Positions 53,901 through 64,000 of a DNA stretch of 64,000 nucleotides are shown here, piece by piece. The position numbers and the translations under genes are program-made. This stretch comes from Torymus aiolomorphi (lineage: Eukaryota > Arthropoda > Insecta > Hymenoptera > Torymidae), in the NCBI GenBank assembly GCA_036365515.1, contig CM070877.1, forward strand, positions 71,980,022 through 72,044,021. Reading direction: 5' to 3'. Positions within the stretch are counted from its first letter, which is position 1. Each line of letters opens with the position of its first letter. Under the pieces are notes generated by a model that was given only the letters and a program-made list of their open reading frames with translations, ran no database searches and was not told where the DNA came from.

Positions 53901-56900
53901 GGCAGTATCTGGAAGAAATATCAGCGATAAAATTTGTCTTAAATTAATAAACTCACGAGACATAATTTTTTCTCGGTATTCTACGTGTATTATCCGCTAT
54001 TTTAGCCCCTTTGCACCCCCTAAGCGAAAGGATCCGGTTCCAATTTCATATCGCCAATTTTTATTCAATGCTAGGGCAGTATCTGGAAGAAATATCAGCG
54101 ATAAAATTTGTCTTAAATTAATAAACTCACGTGACATCATTTTTTCTCGGTATTTTACGTGTATTTTCCGCTATTTGAGCCCATTTGCACCCCCTAAGCG
54201 AAAGGATCCGGTTAGAATTTCATATCGCCAATTATTTTACAAGGCTAGGGCAGCATCTCGAAGAAATATCAGCCATAAAATTTGTCTTAAATTAATAAAC
54301 TCACGAGATAATATTTTTTTTTCCGTATTCTTCGTGTATTTCCCGATATTTTAGCCCCTTTGCACCCCTGAAGCGAAAGGATCCGGTTCGAATTTCATAT
54401 CGACAATTTTTTTACAATGCTAGGGCAGCATCTCAAAGAAAAAGCAGCCACAAAATTGGTCTTAAATTAATAAACTCACGAGACATGATTTTTTCTCTGT
54501 ATTTTACGTGTATTTTCCGCTATTTTTGCCCATTTGCACTCCCTAAGCAAAAGGATCCGGTTCGAATTTCATATCGCCAATTTTTTTTACAATGCTAGAG
54601 CAGTATCTGGAAGAAATATCAGCCATTAAATTTGTCTTAAATTAATAAACTCACGAGATATGATTTTTTGCCGAATTTTTCGTGTATTTTCCGATATTTT
54701 AGCCCCTTTGCACCCCTGAAGTGAAAGGATCCGGTTCGAATTTTATATCGCCAATTTTTTTACAATGCTAAGGCAGCATCTTAAAGAAATATCAGCTATA
54801 AAATTTGACTTAAATTAATCAACTCACGAGATATGATTTTGTTGCCGCATTTTTCGTGTATTTTCCGATATTTTAGCCCCTTTGCACCCCCCAAGCGAAA
54901 GGATCCGGTTCGAATTTCATATCGCCATTTTTTTTTTCAATGCTAGGGCAGTATCTCGAAGAAATATCAGCCATTAAATTTGTCTTAAATTAATAAACTC
55001 ACGAGATATGATTTTTTCTCGCTATTTTTCGTAGATTTTCCGCTATTTTAGCCCCTTTGCACCCCCTAAGCGAAAGGATCCGGTTCGAATTTCATATCGC
55101 CAATTTTTATTCAATGCTAGGGTAGTATCTGGAAGAAATATCAGCGATAAAATTTGTCTTAAATTAATAAACTCACGAGACATAATTTTTTTTCCGTATT
55201 TTACGTGTATTATCCGCTATTTTAGCCCCTTTGCACTCCCTAAGCGAAAGGATCCGGTTCCAATTTCATATCGCCAATTTTTATTCAATGCTAGGGCAGT
55301 ATCTGGAAGAAATATCAGCGATAAAATTTGTCTTAAATTAATAAACTCACGTGACATCATTTTTTCTCGGTATTTTACGTGTATTTTCCACTATTTTAGC
55401 CCATTTGCACCCCCTAAGCGAAAGGATCCGGTTAGAATTTCATATCGCCAATTTTTTTACAATGCTAGGGCAGCATCTCGAAGAAATATCAGCCATAAAA
55501 TTTGTCTTAAATTAATGAACTCACGAGATAATATTTTTTTTTCCGTATTCTTCGTGTATTTTCCGATATTTTAGCCCCTTTGCACCCCTGAAGCGAAAGG
55601 ATCCGCTTCGAATTTCATATCGACAATTTTTTTACAATGCTGGGGCAGCATCTCAAAGAAAAAGCAGCTACAAAATTTGTCTTAAATTAATAAACTCACG
55701 AGACATGATTTTTTCTCTGTATTTTACGTGTATTTTCCGCTATTTTTGCCCATTTGCACTCCCTAAGCAAAAGGATCCGGTTCGAATTTCATATCGCCAA
55801 TTTTTGTTTACAATGCTAGAGCAGTATCTGGAAGAAATATCAGCCATTAAATTTGTCTTAAATTAATAAACTCACGAGACATAATTTTTTCTCGGTATTC
55901 TACGTGTATTATCCGCTATTTTAGCCCCTTTGCACCCCCTAAGCGAAAGGATCCGGTTCCAATTTCATATCGCCAATTTTTATTCAATGCTAGGGCAGTA
56001 TCTGGAAGAAATATCAGCGATAAAATTTGTCTTAAATTAATAAACTCACGTGACATCATTTTTTCTCGGTATTTTACGTGTATTTTCCACTATTTTAGCC
56101 CATTTGCACCCCCTAAGCGAAAGGATCCGGTTAGAATTTCATATCGCCAATTTTTTTACAATGCTAGGGCAGCATCTCGAAGAAATATCAGCCATAAAAT
56201 TTGTCTTAAATTAATAAACTCACGAGATAATATTTTTTTTTCCGTATTCTTCGTGTATTTTCCGATATTTTAGCCCCTTTGCACCCCTGAAGCGAAAGGA
56301 TCCGGTTCGAATTTCATATCGACAATTTTTTTACAATGCTGGGGCAGCATCTCAAAGAAAAAGCAGCTACAAAATTTGTCTTAAATTAATAAACTCACGA
56401 GACATGATTTTTTCTCTGTATTTTACGTGTATTTTCCGCTATTTTTGCCCATTTGCACTCCCTAAGGAAAAGGATCCGGTTCGAATTTCATATCGCCAAT
56501 TTTTGTTTACAATGCTAGAGCAGTATCTGGAAGAAATATCAGCCATTAAATTTGTCTTAAATTAATAAACTCACGAGATATGATTTTTTGCCGTATTTTT
56601 CATATATTTTCCGATATTTTAGCCCCTTTGCACCCCTGAAGTGAAAGGATCCGGTTCGAATTTTATATCGCCAATTTTTTTACAATGCTAAGGCAGCATC
56701 TTGAAGAAATATCAGCTATAAAGTTTGTCTTAAATTAATAAACTCACGAGATATGATTTTGTTGCCGCATTTTTCGTTTATTTTCCGATATTTTAGCCCC
56801 TTTGCACCCCCCAAGCGAAAGGATCCGGTTCGAATTTCATATCGCCATTTTTTTTTCAATGTTAGGGCAGTATCTCGAAGAAATATCAGCCATTAAATTT

Positions 56901-59900
56901 GTCTTAGATTAATAAACTCACGAGATATGATTTTTTCTCGCTATTTTTCGTAGATTTTCCGCTATTTTAGCCCCTTTGCACCCCCTAAGCGAAAGGATCC
57001 GGTTAGAATTTCATATCGCCAATTTTTTTACAATGCTAGGGCAGCATCTCGAAGAAATATCAGCCATAAAATTTGTCTTAAATTAATAAACTCACGAGAT
57101 AATATTTTTTTTTCCGTATTCTTCGTGTATTTTCCGATATTTTAGCCCCTTTGCACCCCTGAAGCGAAAGGATCCGGTTCGAATTTCATATCGACAATTT
57201 TTTTACAATGCTAGGGCAGCATCTCAAAGAAAAAGCAGCCACAAAATTTGTCTTAAATTAATAAACTCACGAGACATGATTTTTTCTCTGTATTTTACGT
57301 GTATTTTCCGCTATTTTTGCCCATTTGCACTCCCTAAGCAAAAGGATCCGGTTCGAATTTCATATTGCCAATTTTTTTTTACAATGCTAGAGCAGTATCT
57401 GGAAGAAATATCAGCCATTAAATTTGTCTTAAATTAATAAACTCACGAGATATGATTTTTTGCCGTATTTTCGTGTACTTTCCGATATTTTAGCCCCTTT
57501 GCACCCCTGAAGTGAAAGGATCCGGTTCGAATTTTATATCGCCAATTTTTTACAATGCTAAGGCAGCATCTTGAAGAAATATCAGCTATAAAATTTGTCT
57601 TAAATTAATAAACTCACGAGATATGATTTTGTTGCCGCATTTTTCGTGTATTTTCCGATATTTTAGCCCCTTTGCACCCCCCAAGCGAAAGGATCCGGTT
57701 CGAATTTCATATCGCCATTTTTTTTTTCAATGCTAGGGCAGTATCTGGAAGAAATATCAGCGATAAAATTTGTCTTAAATTAATAAACTCACGAGACATA
57801 ATTTTTTCTCAGTATTTTCGTGTATTATCCGCTATTTTAGCCCATTTGCACCCCCTAAGCGAAAGGATCCGGTTCCAATTTCATATCGCCAATTTTTATT
57901 CAATGCTAGGGCAGTATCTGGAAGAAATATCAGCGATAAAATTTGTCTTAAATTAATAAACTCACGAGACATAATTTTTTCTCGGTATTCTACGTGTATT
58001 ATCCGCTATTTTAGCCCCTTTGCACCCCCTAAGCGAAAGGATCCGGTTCCAATTTCATATCGCCAATTTTTATTCAATGCTAGGGCAGTATCTGGAAGAA
58101 ATATCAGCGATAAAATTTGTCTTAATTAATAAACTCACGTGACATCATTTTTTCTCGGTATTTTACGTGTATTTTCCGCTATTTGAGCCCATTTGCACCC
58201 CCTAAGCGAAAGGATCCGGTTAGAATTTCATATCGCCAATTATTTTACAAGGCTAGGGCAGCATCTCGAAGAAATATCAGCCATAAAATTTGTCTTAAAT
58301 TAATAAACTCACGAGATAATATTTTTTTTTCCGTATTCTTCGTGTATTTTCCGATATTTTAGCCCCTTTGCACCCCTGAAGCGAAAGGATCCGGTTCGAA
58401 TTTCATATCGACAATTTTTTTACAATGCTAGGGCAGCATCTCAAAGAAAAAACAGCCACAAAATTGGTCTTAAATTAATAAACTCACGAGACATGATTTT
58501 TTCTCTGTATTTTACGTGTATTTTCCGCTATTTTTGCCCATTTGCACTCCCTAAGCAAAAGGATCCGGTTCGAATTTCATATCGCCAATTTTTTTTACAA
58601 TGCTAGAGCAGTATCTGAAAGAAATATCAGCCATTAAATTTGTCTTAAATTAATAAACTCACGAGATATGATTTTTTGCCGAATTTTTCGTGTATTTTCC
58701 GATATTTTAGCCCCTTTGCACCCCTGAAGTGAAAGGATCCGGTTCGAATTTTATATCGCCAATTTTTTTACAATGCTAAGGCAGCATCTTGAAGAAATAT
58801 CAGCTATAAAATTTGTCTTAAATTAATCAACTCACGAGATATGATTTTGTTGCCGCATTTTTCGTGTATTTTCCGATATTTTAGCTCCTTTGCACCCCCC
58901 AAGCGAAAGGATCCGGTTCGAATTTCATATCGCCATTTTTTTTTTCAATGCTAGGACAGTATCTCGAAGAAATATCAGCCATTAAATTTGTCTTAAATTA
59001 ATAAACTCACGAGATATGATTTTTTCTCGCTATTTTTCGTAGATTTTCCGCTATTTTAGCCCCTTTGCACCCCCTAAGCGAAAGGATCCGGTTCGAATTT
59101 CATATCGCCAATTTTTATTCAATGCTAGGGTAGTATCTGGAAGAAATATCAGCGATAAAATTTGTCTTAAATTAATAAACTCACGAGACATAATTTTTGT
59201 CTCCGTATTTTACGTGTATTATCCGCTATTTTAGCCCCTTTGCACTCCCTAAGCGAAAGGATCCGGTTCCAATTTCATATCGCCAATTTTTATTCAATGC
59301 TAGGGCAGTATCTGGAAGAAATATCAGCGATAAAATTTGTCTTAAATTAATAAACTCACGTGGCATCATTTTTTCTCGGTATTTTACGTGTATTTTCCGC
59401 TATGTTAGCCCATTTGCACCCCCTAAGCGAAAGGATCCGGTTAGAATTTTATATCGCCAATTTTTTTACAATGCTAGGGCAGCATCTTGAAGAAATATCG
59501 GCCATAAAATTTGTCTTAAATTAATAAACTCACGAGATAATATTTTTTTTTCCGTATTCTGCGTGTATTTTCCGATATTTTAGCCCCTTTGCACCCCTGA
59601 AGCGAAAGGATCCGGTTCGAATTTCATATCGACAATTTTTTTACAATGCTGGGGCAGCATCTCAAAGAAAAAGCAGCCACAAAATTTGTCTTAAATTAAT
59701 AAACTCACGAGACATGATTTTTTCTCCGTATTTTACGTGTATTTTCCGCTATTTTTGCCCATTTGCACTCCCTAACCAAAAGGATCCGGTTCGAATTTCA
59801 TATCGCCAATTTTTATTCAATGCTAGGGCAGTATCTGGAAGAAATATCAGCCATTAAATTTGTCTTAAATTAATAAACTTACGAGATATGATTTTTTGCC

Positions 59901-62830
59901 GTATTTTTCATGTATTTTCCGATATTTTATCCCCTTTGCACCCCCTAAGCGAAAGGATCCGGTTCCAATTTCATATCGCCAATTTTTATTCAATGCTAGG
60001 GCAGTATCTGGAAGAAATATCAGCCATTAAATTTGTCTTAAATTAATAAACTTACGAGATATGATTTTTTGCCGTATTTTTCATGTATTTTCCGATATTT
60101 TATCCCCTTTGCACCCCTGAAGTGAAAGGATCCGGTTCGAATTTTATATCGCCAATTTTTTTACAATGCTAAGGCAGCATCTTGAAGAAATATCAGCTAT
60201 AAAATTTGTCTTAAATTAATAAACTCACGAGATATGATTTTGTTGCCGCATTTTTCGTGTATTTTCCGATATTTTAGCCCCTTTGCACCCCCCAAGCGAA
60301 AGGATCCGGTTCGAATTTCATATCGCCATTTTTTTTTTCAATGCTAGGGCAGTATCTCGAAGAAATATCAGCCATTAAATTTGTCTTAAATTAATAAACT
60401 CACGAGATATGACTTTTTCTCGCTATTTTTCGTAGATTTTCCGCTATTTTAGCCCCTTTGCACCCCCTAAGCGAAAGGATCCGGTTCGAATTTCATATCG
60501 CCAATTTTTATTCAATGCTAGGGCAGTATCTGGAAGAAATATCAGCGATAAAATTTGTCTTAAATTAATAAACTCACGAGACATAATTTTTTCTCCGTAT
60601 TTTACGTGTATTATCCGCTATTTTAGCCCCTTTGCACTCCCTAAGCGAAAGGATCCGGTTCCAATTTCATATCGCCAATTTTTATTCAATGCTAGGGCAG
60701 TATCTGGAAGAAATATCAGCGATAAAATTTGTCTTAAATTAATAAACTCACGTGGCATCATTTTTTCTCGGTATTTTACGTGTATTTTCCGCTATGTTAG
60801 CCCATTTGCACCCCCTAAGCGAAAGGATCCGGTTAGAATTTTATATCGCCAATTTTTTTACAATGCTAGGGCAGCATCTTGAAGAAATATCGGCCATAAA
60901 ATTTGTCTTAAATTAATAAACTCACGAGATAATATTTTTTTTTCCGTATTCTGCGTGTATTTTCCGATATTTTAGCCCCTTTGCACCCCTGAAGCGAAAG
61001 GATCCGGTTCGAATTTCATATCGACAATTTTTTTACAATGCTGGGGCAGCATCTCTAAGAAAAAGCAGCCACAAAATTTGTCTTAAATTAATAAACTCAC
61101 GAGACATGATTTTTTCTCCGTATTTTACGTGTATTTTCCGCTATTTTTGCCCATTTGCACTCCCTAAGCAAAAGGATCCGGTTCGAATTTCATATCGCCA
61201 ATTTTTTTTTACAATGCTAGAGCAGTATCTGGAAGAAATATCAGCCATTAAATTTGTCTTAAATTAATAAACTTACGAGATATGATTTTTTGCCGTATTT
61301 TTCATGTATTTTCCGATATTTTATCCCCTTTGCACCCCTGAAGTGAAAGGATCCGATTCGAATTTTATATCGCCAATTTTTTTACAATGCTAAGGCAGCA
61401 TCTTGAAGAAATATCAGCTATAAAATTTGTCTTAAATTAATAAACTCACGAGATATGATTTTGTTGCCGCATTTTTCGTTTATTTTCCGATATTTTAGCC
61501 CCTTTGCACCCCCCAAGCGAAAGGATCCGGTTCGAATTTCATATCGCCATTTTTTTTTTCAATGCTAGGGCAGTATCTCGAAGAAATATCAGCCATTAAA
61601 TTTGTCTTAAATTAATAAACTCACGAGATATGATTTTTTCTCGCTATTTTTCGTAGATTTTCCGCTATTTTAGCCCCTTTGCACGCCCTAAGCGAAAGGA
61701 TCCGGTTAGAATTTCATATCGCCAATATTTTTACGATGCTAGGGCAGCATCTCGAAGAAATATCAGCCATAAAATTTGTCTTAAATTAATAAACTCACGA
61801 GATAATATTTTTTTTTCCGTATTCTTCGTGTATTTTCCGATATTTTAGCCCCTTTGCACCCCTGAAGCGAAAGGATCCGGTTCGAATTTCATATCGACAA
61901 TTTTTTTACAATGCTAGGGCAGCATCTCAAAGAAAAAGCAGCCTCAAAATTTGTCTTAAATTAATAAACTCACGAGACATGATTTTTTCTCTGTATTTTA
62001 CGTGTATTTTCCGCTATTTTTGCCCATTTGCACTCCCTAAGCAAAAGGATCCGGTTCGAATTTTATATCGCCAATTTTTTTACAATGCTAAGGCTGCATC
62101 TTGAAGAAATATCAGCTATAAAATTTGTCTTAAATTAATAAACTCACGAGATATGATTTTGTTGCCGCATTTTTCGTGTATTTTCCGATATTTTAGTCCC
62201 TTTGCACCCCCCAAGCGAAAGGATCCGGTTCGAATTTCATATCGCCATTTTTTTTTTCAATGCTAGGGCAGTATCTGGAAGAAATATCAGCGATAAAATT
62301 TGTCTTAAATTAATAAACTCACGAGACATAATTTTTTCTCGGTATTTTACGTGTATTATCCGCTATTTTAGCCCCTTTGCACCCCCTAAGCGAAAGGATC
62401 CGGTTCCAATTTCATATCGCCAATTTTTATTCAATGCTAGGGCAGTATCTGGAAGAAATATCAGCGATAAAATTTGTCTTAAATTAATAAACTCACGAGA
62501 TAATATTTTTTTTTCCGTATTCTTCGTGTATTTTCCGATATTTTAGCCCCTTTGCACCCCTGAAGCGAAAGGATCCGTTTCGAATTTCATATCGACAATT
62601 TTTTTACAATGCTAGGGCAGCATCTCAAAGAAAAAGCAGCCACAAAATTTGTCTTAAATTAATAAACTCACGAGACATGATTTTTTCTCTGTATTTTACG
62701 TGTATTTTCCGCTATTTTTGCCCATTTGCACTCCCTAAGCAAAAGGATCCGGTTCGAATTTCATATCGCCAATTTCTTTTACAATGCTAGAGCAGTATCT
62801 GGAAGAAATATCAGCCATTAAATTTGTCTT
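50967..62830 (+). repeat. Major 174-bp satellite array, ~68 units, with higher-order structure
   Basis: Units have AATAAACTCACGAGA, TTTTCCGCTATTTTAGCCCC, CTAAGCGAAAGGATCCGGTT, TTCATATCGCCAATTTTT and GAAGAAATATCAGC, and repeat about every 174 bp. Distinct unit variants recur at a distance of 4009-4010 bp (about 51.25-55.26 and 55.26-59.27 kb), so a ~23-unit higher-order repeat is present twice and is nearly identical. Further right, a 1.39-kb (8-unit) period takes over (59351 and 60744). The identical 94-codon ORFs at 53663 and 57672 are a by-product of this and are not genes. Confidence 0.97.
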
Positions 62831-63225
62831 ATTCGCTATTTTGTATTTCAAAAGTATAATAGCATAATTTTGATCAGCGACCTCAAAAAGCCCTGTTCAC
62901 CAATTTTCAGCAAAATCTATGCTTTTTCCGAACTTTCAATCGCCATATTGGATCTGCCATTTTGAATTTGGAAGTTTGATAGTAAGATCGTGATCAGTGA
63001 CGTGAAAACATCTCTATATAAATTTTAAGTAAAATTTAAGCTTCCTCCGAACTTGTTACCGCCATGTTGAATTTCGAAAGTTGATAGCAAGAACGTAAAC
63101 AGCGACTTCGAAAACCCGTGTATTACAATTTTGAGCAAAACCTAAGCTTTTCTCGACCTTTCAACCGCCATATTAGATCAGCCATTTTGAATTTTGGGAG
63201 TCTGATAGCAAAATCGTAATCACTC
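62831..63225 (+). repeat. Diverged ~120-bp repeat, about three units
   Basis: Units share CGCCATATT..AT, GCCATTTTGAATTT, TTGATAGCAAGA and CAGCGAC..CGAAAACCC. Similar CCGCCAT…GCCATTTTG repeats are, to my recollection, common between genes in ants and other insects. Confidence 0.75.
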
Positions 63226-63240
63226 TGGCGCAAGAAAAAA

Positions 63241-63332
63241 CTGTACCTTTCTGTACATTTCTGTACATTTCCGTACATATCCGTACATTTCCGTACATTT
63301 CCGTACATTTCCGTACATTTCCGTACATTTGT
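63241..63332 (+). repeat. 10-bp minisatellite TACATTTCCG
   Basis: There are nine to ten near-perfect units; early ones read CTGTACATTT and later ones CCGTACATTT. Confidence 0.95.
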
Positions 63333-63481
63333 GTGCAGAAGCCCATTTAACCTCAAAGTGTACAAGTACAACAAATAAACATTCAAACTGTATCTACAGT
63401 AATACAAGGTTCAATACCAAATATAATATTAACCACAGTGCAATTGACAGTGAAATATTAAAGCCAAAAATAAAAAAATAT

Positions 63482-63729
63482 TGTTAGAATACGTGTACAT
63501 TTATGTCAGCGTGCGAAATAGAGAGCGCATGCGTGGCGCCATCACGCGAGCATAGCTGGAGAGCTAGCGAGAGCGAGCGGCCGAAGCGGGCACTCACTCG
63601 TTCGCCGTCCTCTGCCGAGAGCAGTTGTAATCAGAGAGAGAGAGCTGTACTGTAATTGAATAAAACGTTGTTGCTGTTAATCAGAGTGGGTTATTTGTAG
63701 AACCCTGCCTTCCACATCCTAAATTAACA
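63482..63729 (+). repeat. 5' LTR of the copia-type element
   Basis: It is 248 bp long, beginning TGTTAGAATACG and ending AAATTAACA. AATAAA at about 63658-63663 is a likely poly(A) signal. The other LTR is not in the window, so the ends are inferred. Confidence 0.6.
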
Positions 63730-63745
63730 TGGTAGCAGAGTGCTT
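63730..63745 (+). promoter_or_regulatory. Primer-binding site, initiator tRNA-Met type
   Basis: TGGTAGCAGAGTGCTT matches the complement of insect initiator tRNA-Met 3' end (…TTGCTCTGCTACCA) over its first 11 bases, adjacent to the LTR. Confidence 0.65.
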
Positions 63746-63875
63746 GGTTGTTGTCGTTATTTTTAGTTGCGGTACTGTTTCTCCTTGTGAGAGCAGTAAC
63801 ACACTTTAAATTCCACGACAAGGAAAAGTGATTTTAAGTTTAGCGCATGGTAAGCGCAAGAACAAAGAAAAACGC

Positions 63876-64000
63876 ATGAGTGTAAAGACAGAGCCTCGGG
63901 AAGTAAAAAGTGAAAAGTCAAGTGGAACTGATAGTGAAGAAGAGTTTTTTGATATTGAAATTAAAGAAGATAAAAAGGAAGAAAACATGCAGGAAGTAAA
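63876..64000 (+). CDS. gag: Copia-type gag, N-terminal part, runs off the window
   Basis: The ATG at 63876 opens a frame to the window end (41 codons). It is highly charged: MSVKTEPREVKSEKS, then an acidic stretch (DSEEEFFDIEIKEDKKEE). An ATG at 63846 is closed after ten codons, so the second one is chosen. No domain is yet visible, and the gag call comes from position after the primer site. Confidence 0.45.
   Translation, partial: MSVKTEPREVKSEKSSGTDSEEEFFDIEIKEDKKEENMQEV

Larger units (their letters stand above)
63482..64000 (+). mobile_element. Copia-type LTR retrotransposon, 5' end
   Basis: An LTR-like segment (TGTTAG…TTAACA) is followed immediately by an initiator-Met-type primer site and then a gag start. 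The remainder runs off the window, so family assignment rests on the primer site, the short LTR and the layout. Confidence 0.65.

Noticed and set aside
53663..53947. 94-codon ORF, identical translation at 57672-57956, and similar ORFs across the satellite
   Set aside because: They are translations of 174-bp satellite units; their identity comes from the 4.01-kb higher-order repeat, and they carry no protein domain.
50967..62830. Resemblance of regular repeats to a CRISPR array
   Set aside because: The units are 174 bp with no unique spacers, in a eukaryotic genome; this is satellite DNA.

Overview
The window reads as repeat-rich, AT-rich insect nuclear DNA, possibly from a hymenopteran such as an ant, although the species call is weak. 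It carries BEL/Pao, Ty3/gypsy, copia and Penelope-like retroelements, a THAP-type P-element transposase gene with a GT-AG intron, many inverted-repeat (MITE or fold-back) elements and long satellite arrays. No bacterial-style operon, CRISPR array, tRNA or rRNA was recognised. The density of satellites and nested insertions suggests pericentromeric or other heterochromatic sequence.

Layout. 1-2864: 5' end of a minus-strand Ty3/gypsy element (LTR, tRNA-Leu-type primer site, frameshifted gag with two zinc knuckles). 2865-4947: AT-rich DNA with a 32-bp perfect palindrome and a MITE. 4948-12164: complete BEL/Pao element with 298-bp LTRs differing at one base, a 5-bp target duplication and a tRNA-Tyr primer site; its coding region is broken in three ways. 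12170-18370: 175-bp tandem repeats and several fold-back elements. 18480-19806: 5'-truncated Penelope-like element with a minimal type I hammerhead ribozyme motif at its 3' end. 20002-21620: 430-bp inverted arms, each followed by direct 28-bp repeats. 21933-24655: a MITE, a small degenerate FLYWCH-type ORF and a dispersed repeat. 24656-33024: a two-exon THAP + P-element transposase gene, apparently intact (1064 aa), whose 5.2-kb intron holds a ~90-bp tandem array.

35885-37437 is the most striking part: 354-356 bp units in head-to-head orientation, each full unit containing a type III hammerhead self-cleaving ribozyme motif. At least one copy has a perfect catalytic core, three perfect helices and loops with 9 nt of perfect complementarity. 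This looks like a retrozyme, a ribozyme satellite, or integrated viroid-like RNA sequence.

39130-42855: ~313-bp tandem array invaded twice by a fold-back element packed with CACGTG motifs. 43123-44310 and 50967-62830: the same 174-bp satellite in opposite orientations; the larger array has a ~4.01-kb higher-order repeat. 46541-48103: decayed DNA transposon with ~390-bp terminal inverted repeats. 62830-63340: a diverged ~120-bp repeat and a 10-bp minisatellite. 63482-64000: 5' LTR, initiator-Met primer site and gag start of a copia element, running off the window.

Only the THAP/P transposase looks like an intact protein gene. The other coding sequence belongs to mobile elements in various states of decay, or is short and uncertain. 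Several retroelement ORFs are broken by single-base losses, so assembly indels must be excluded before calling them dead.
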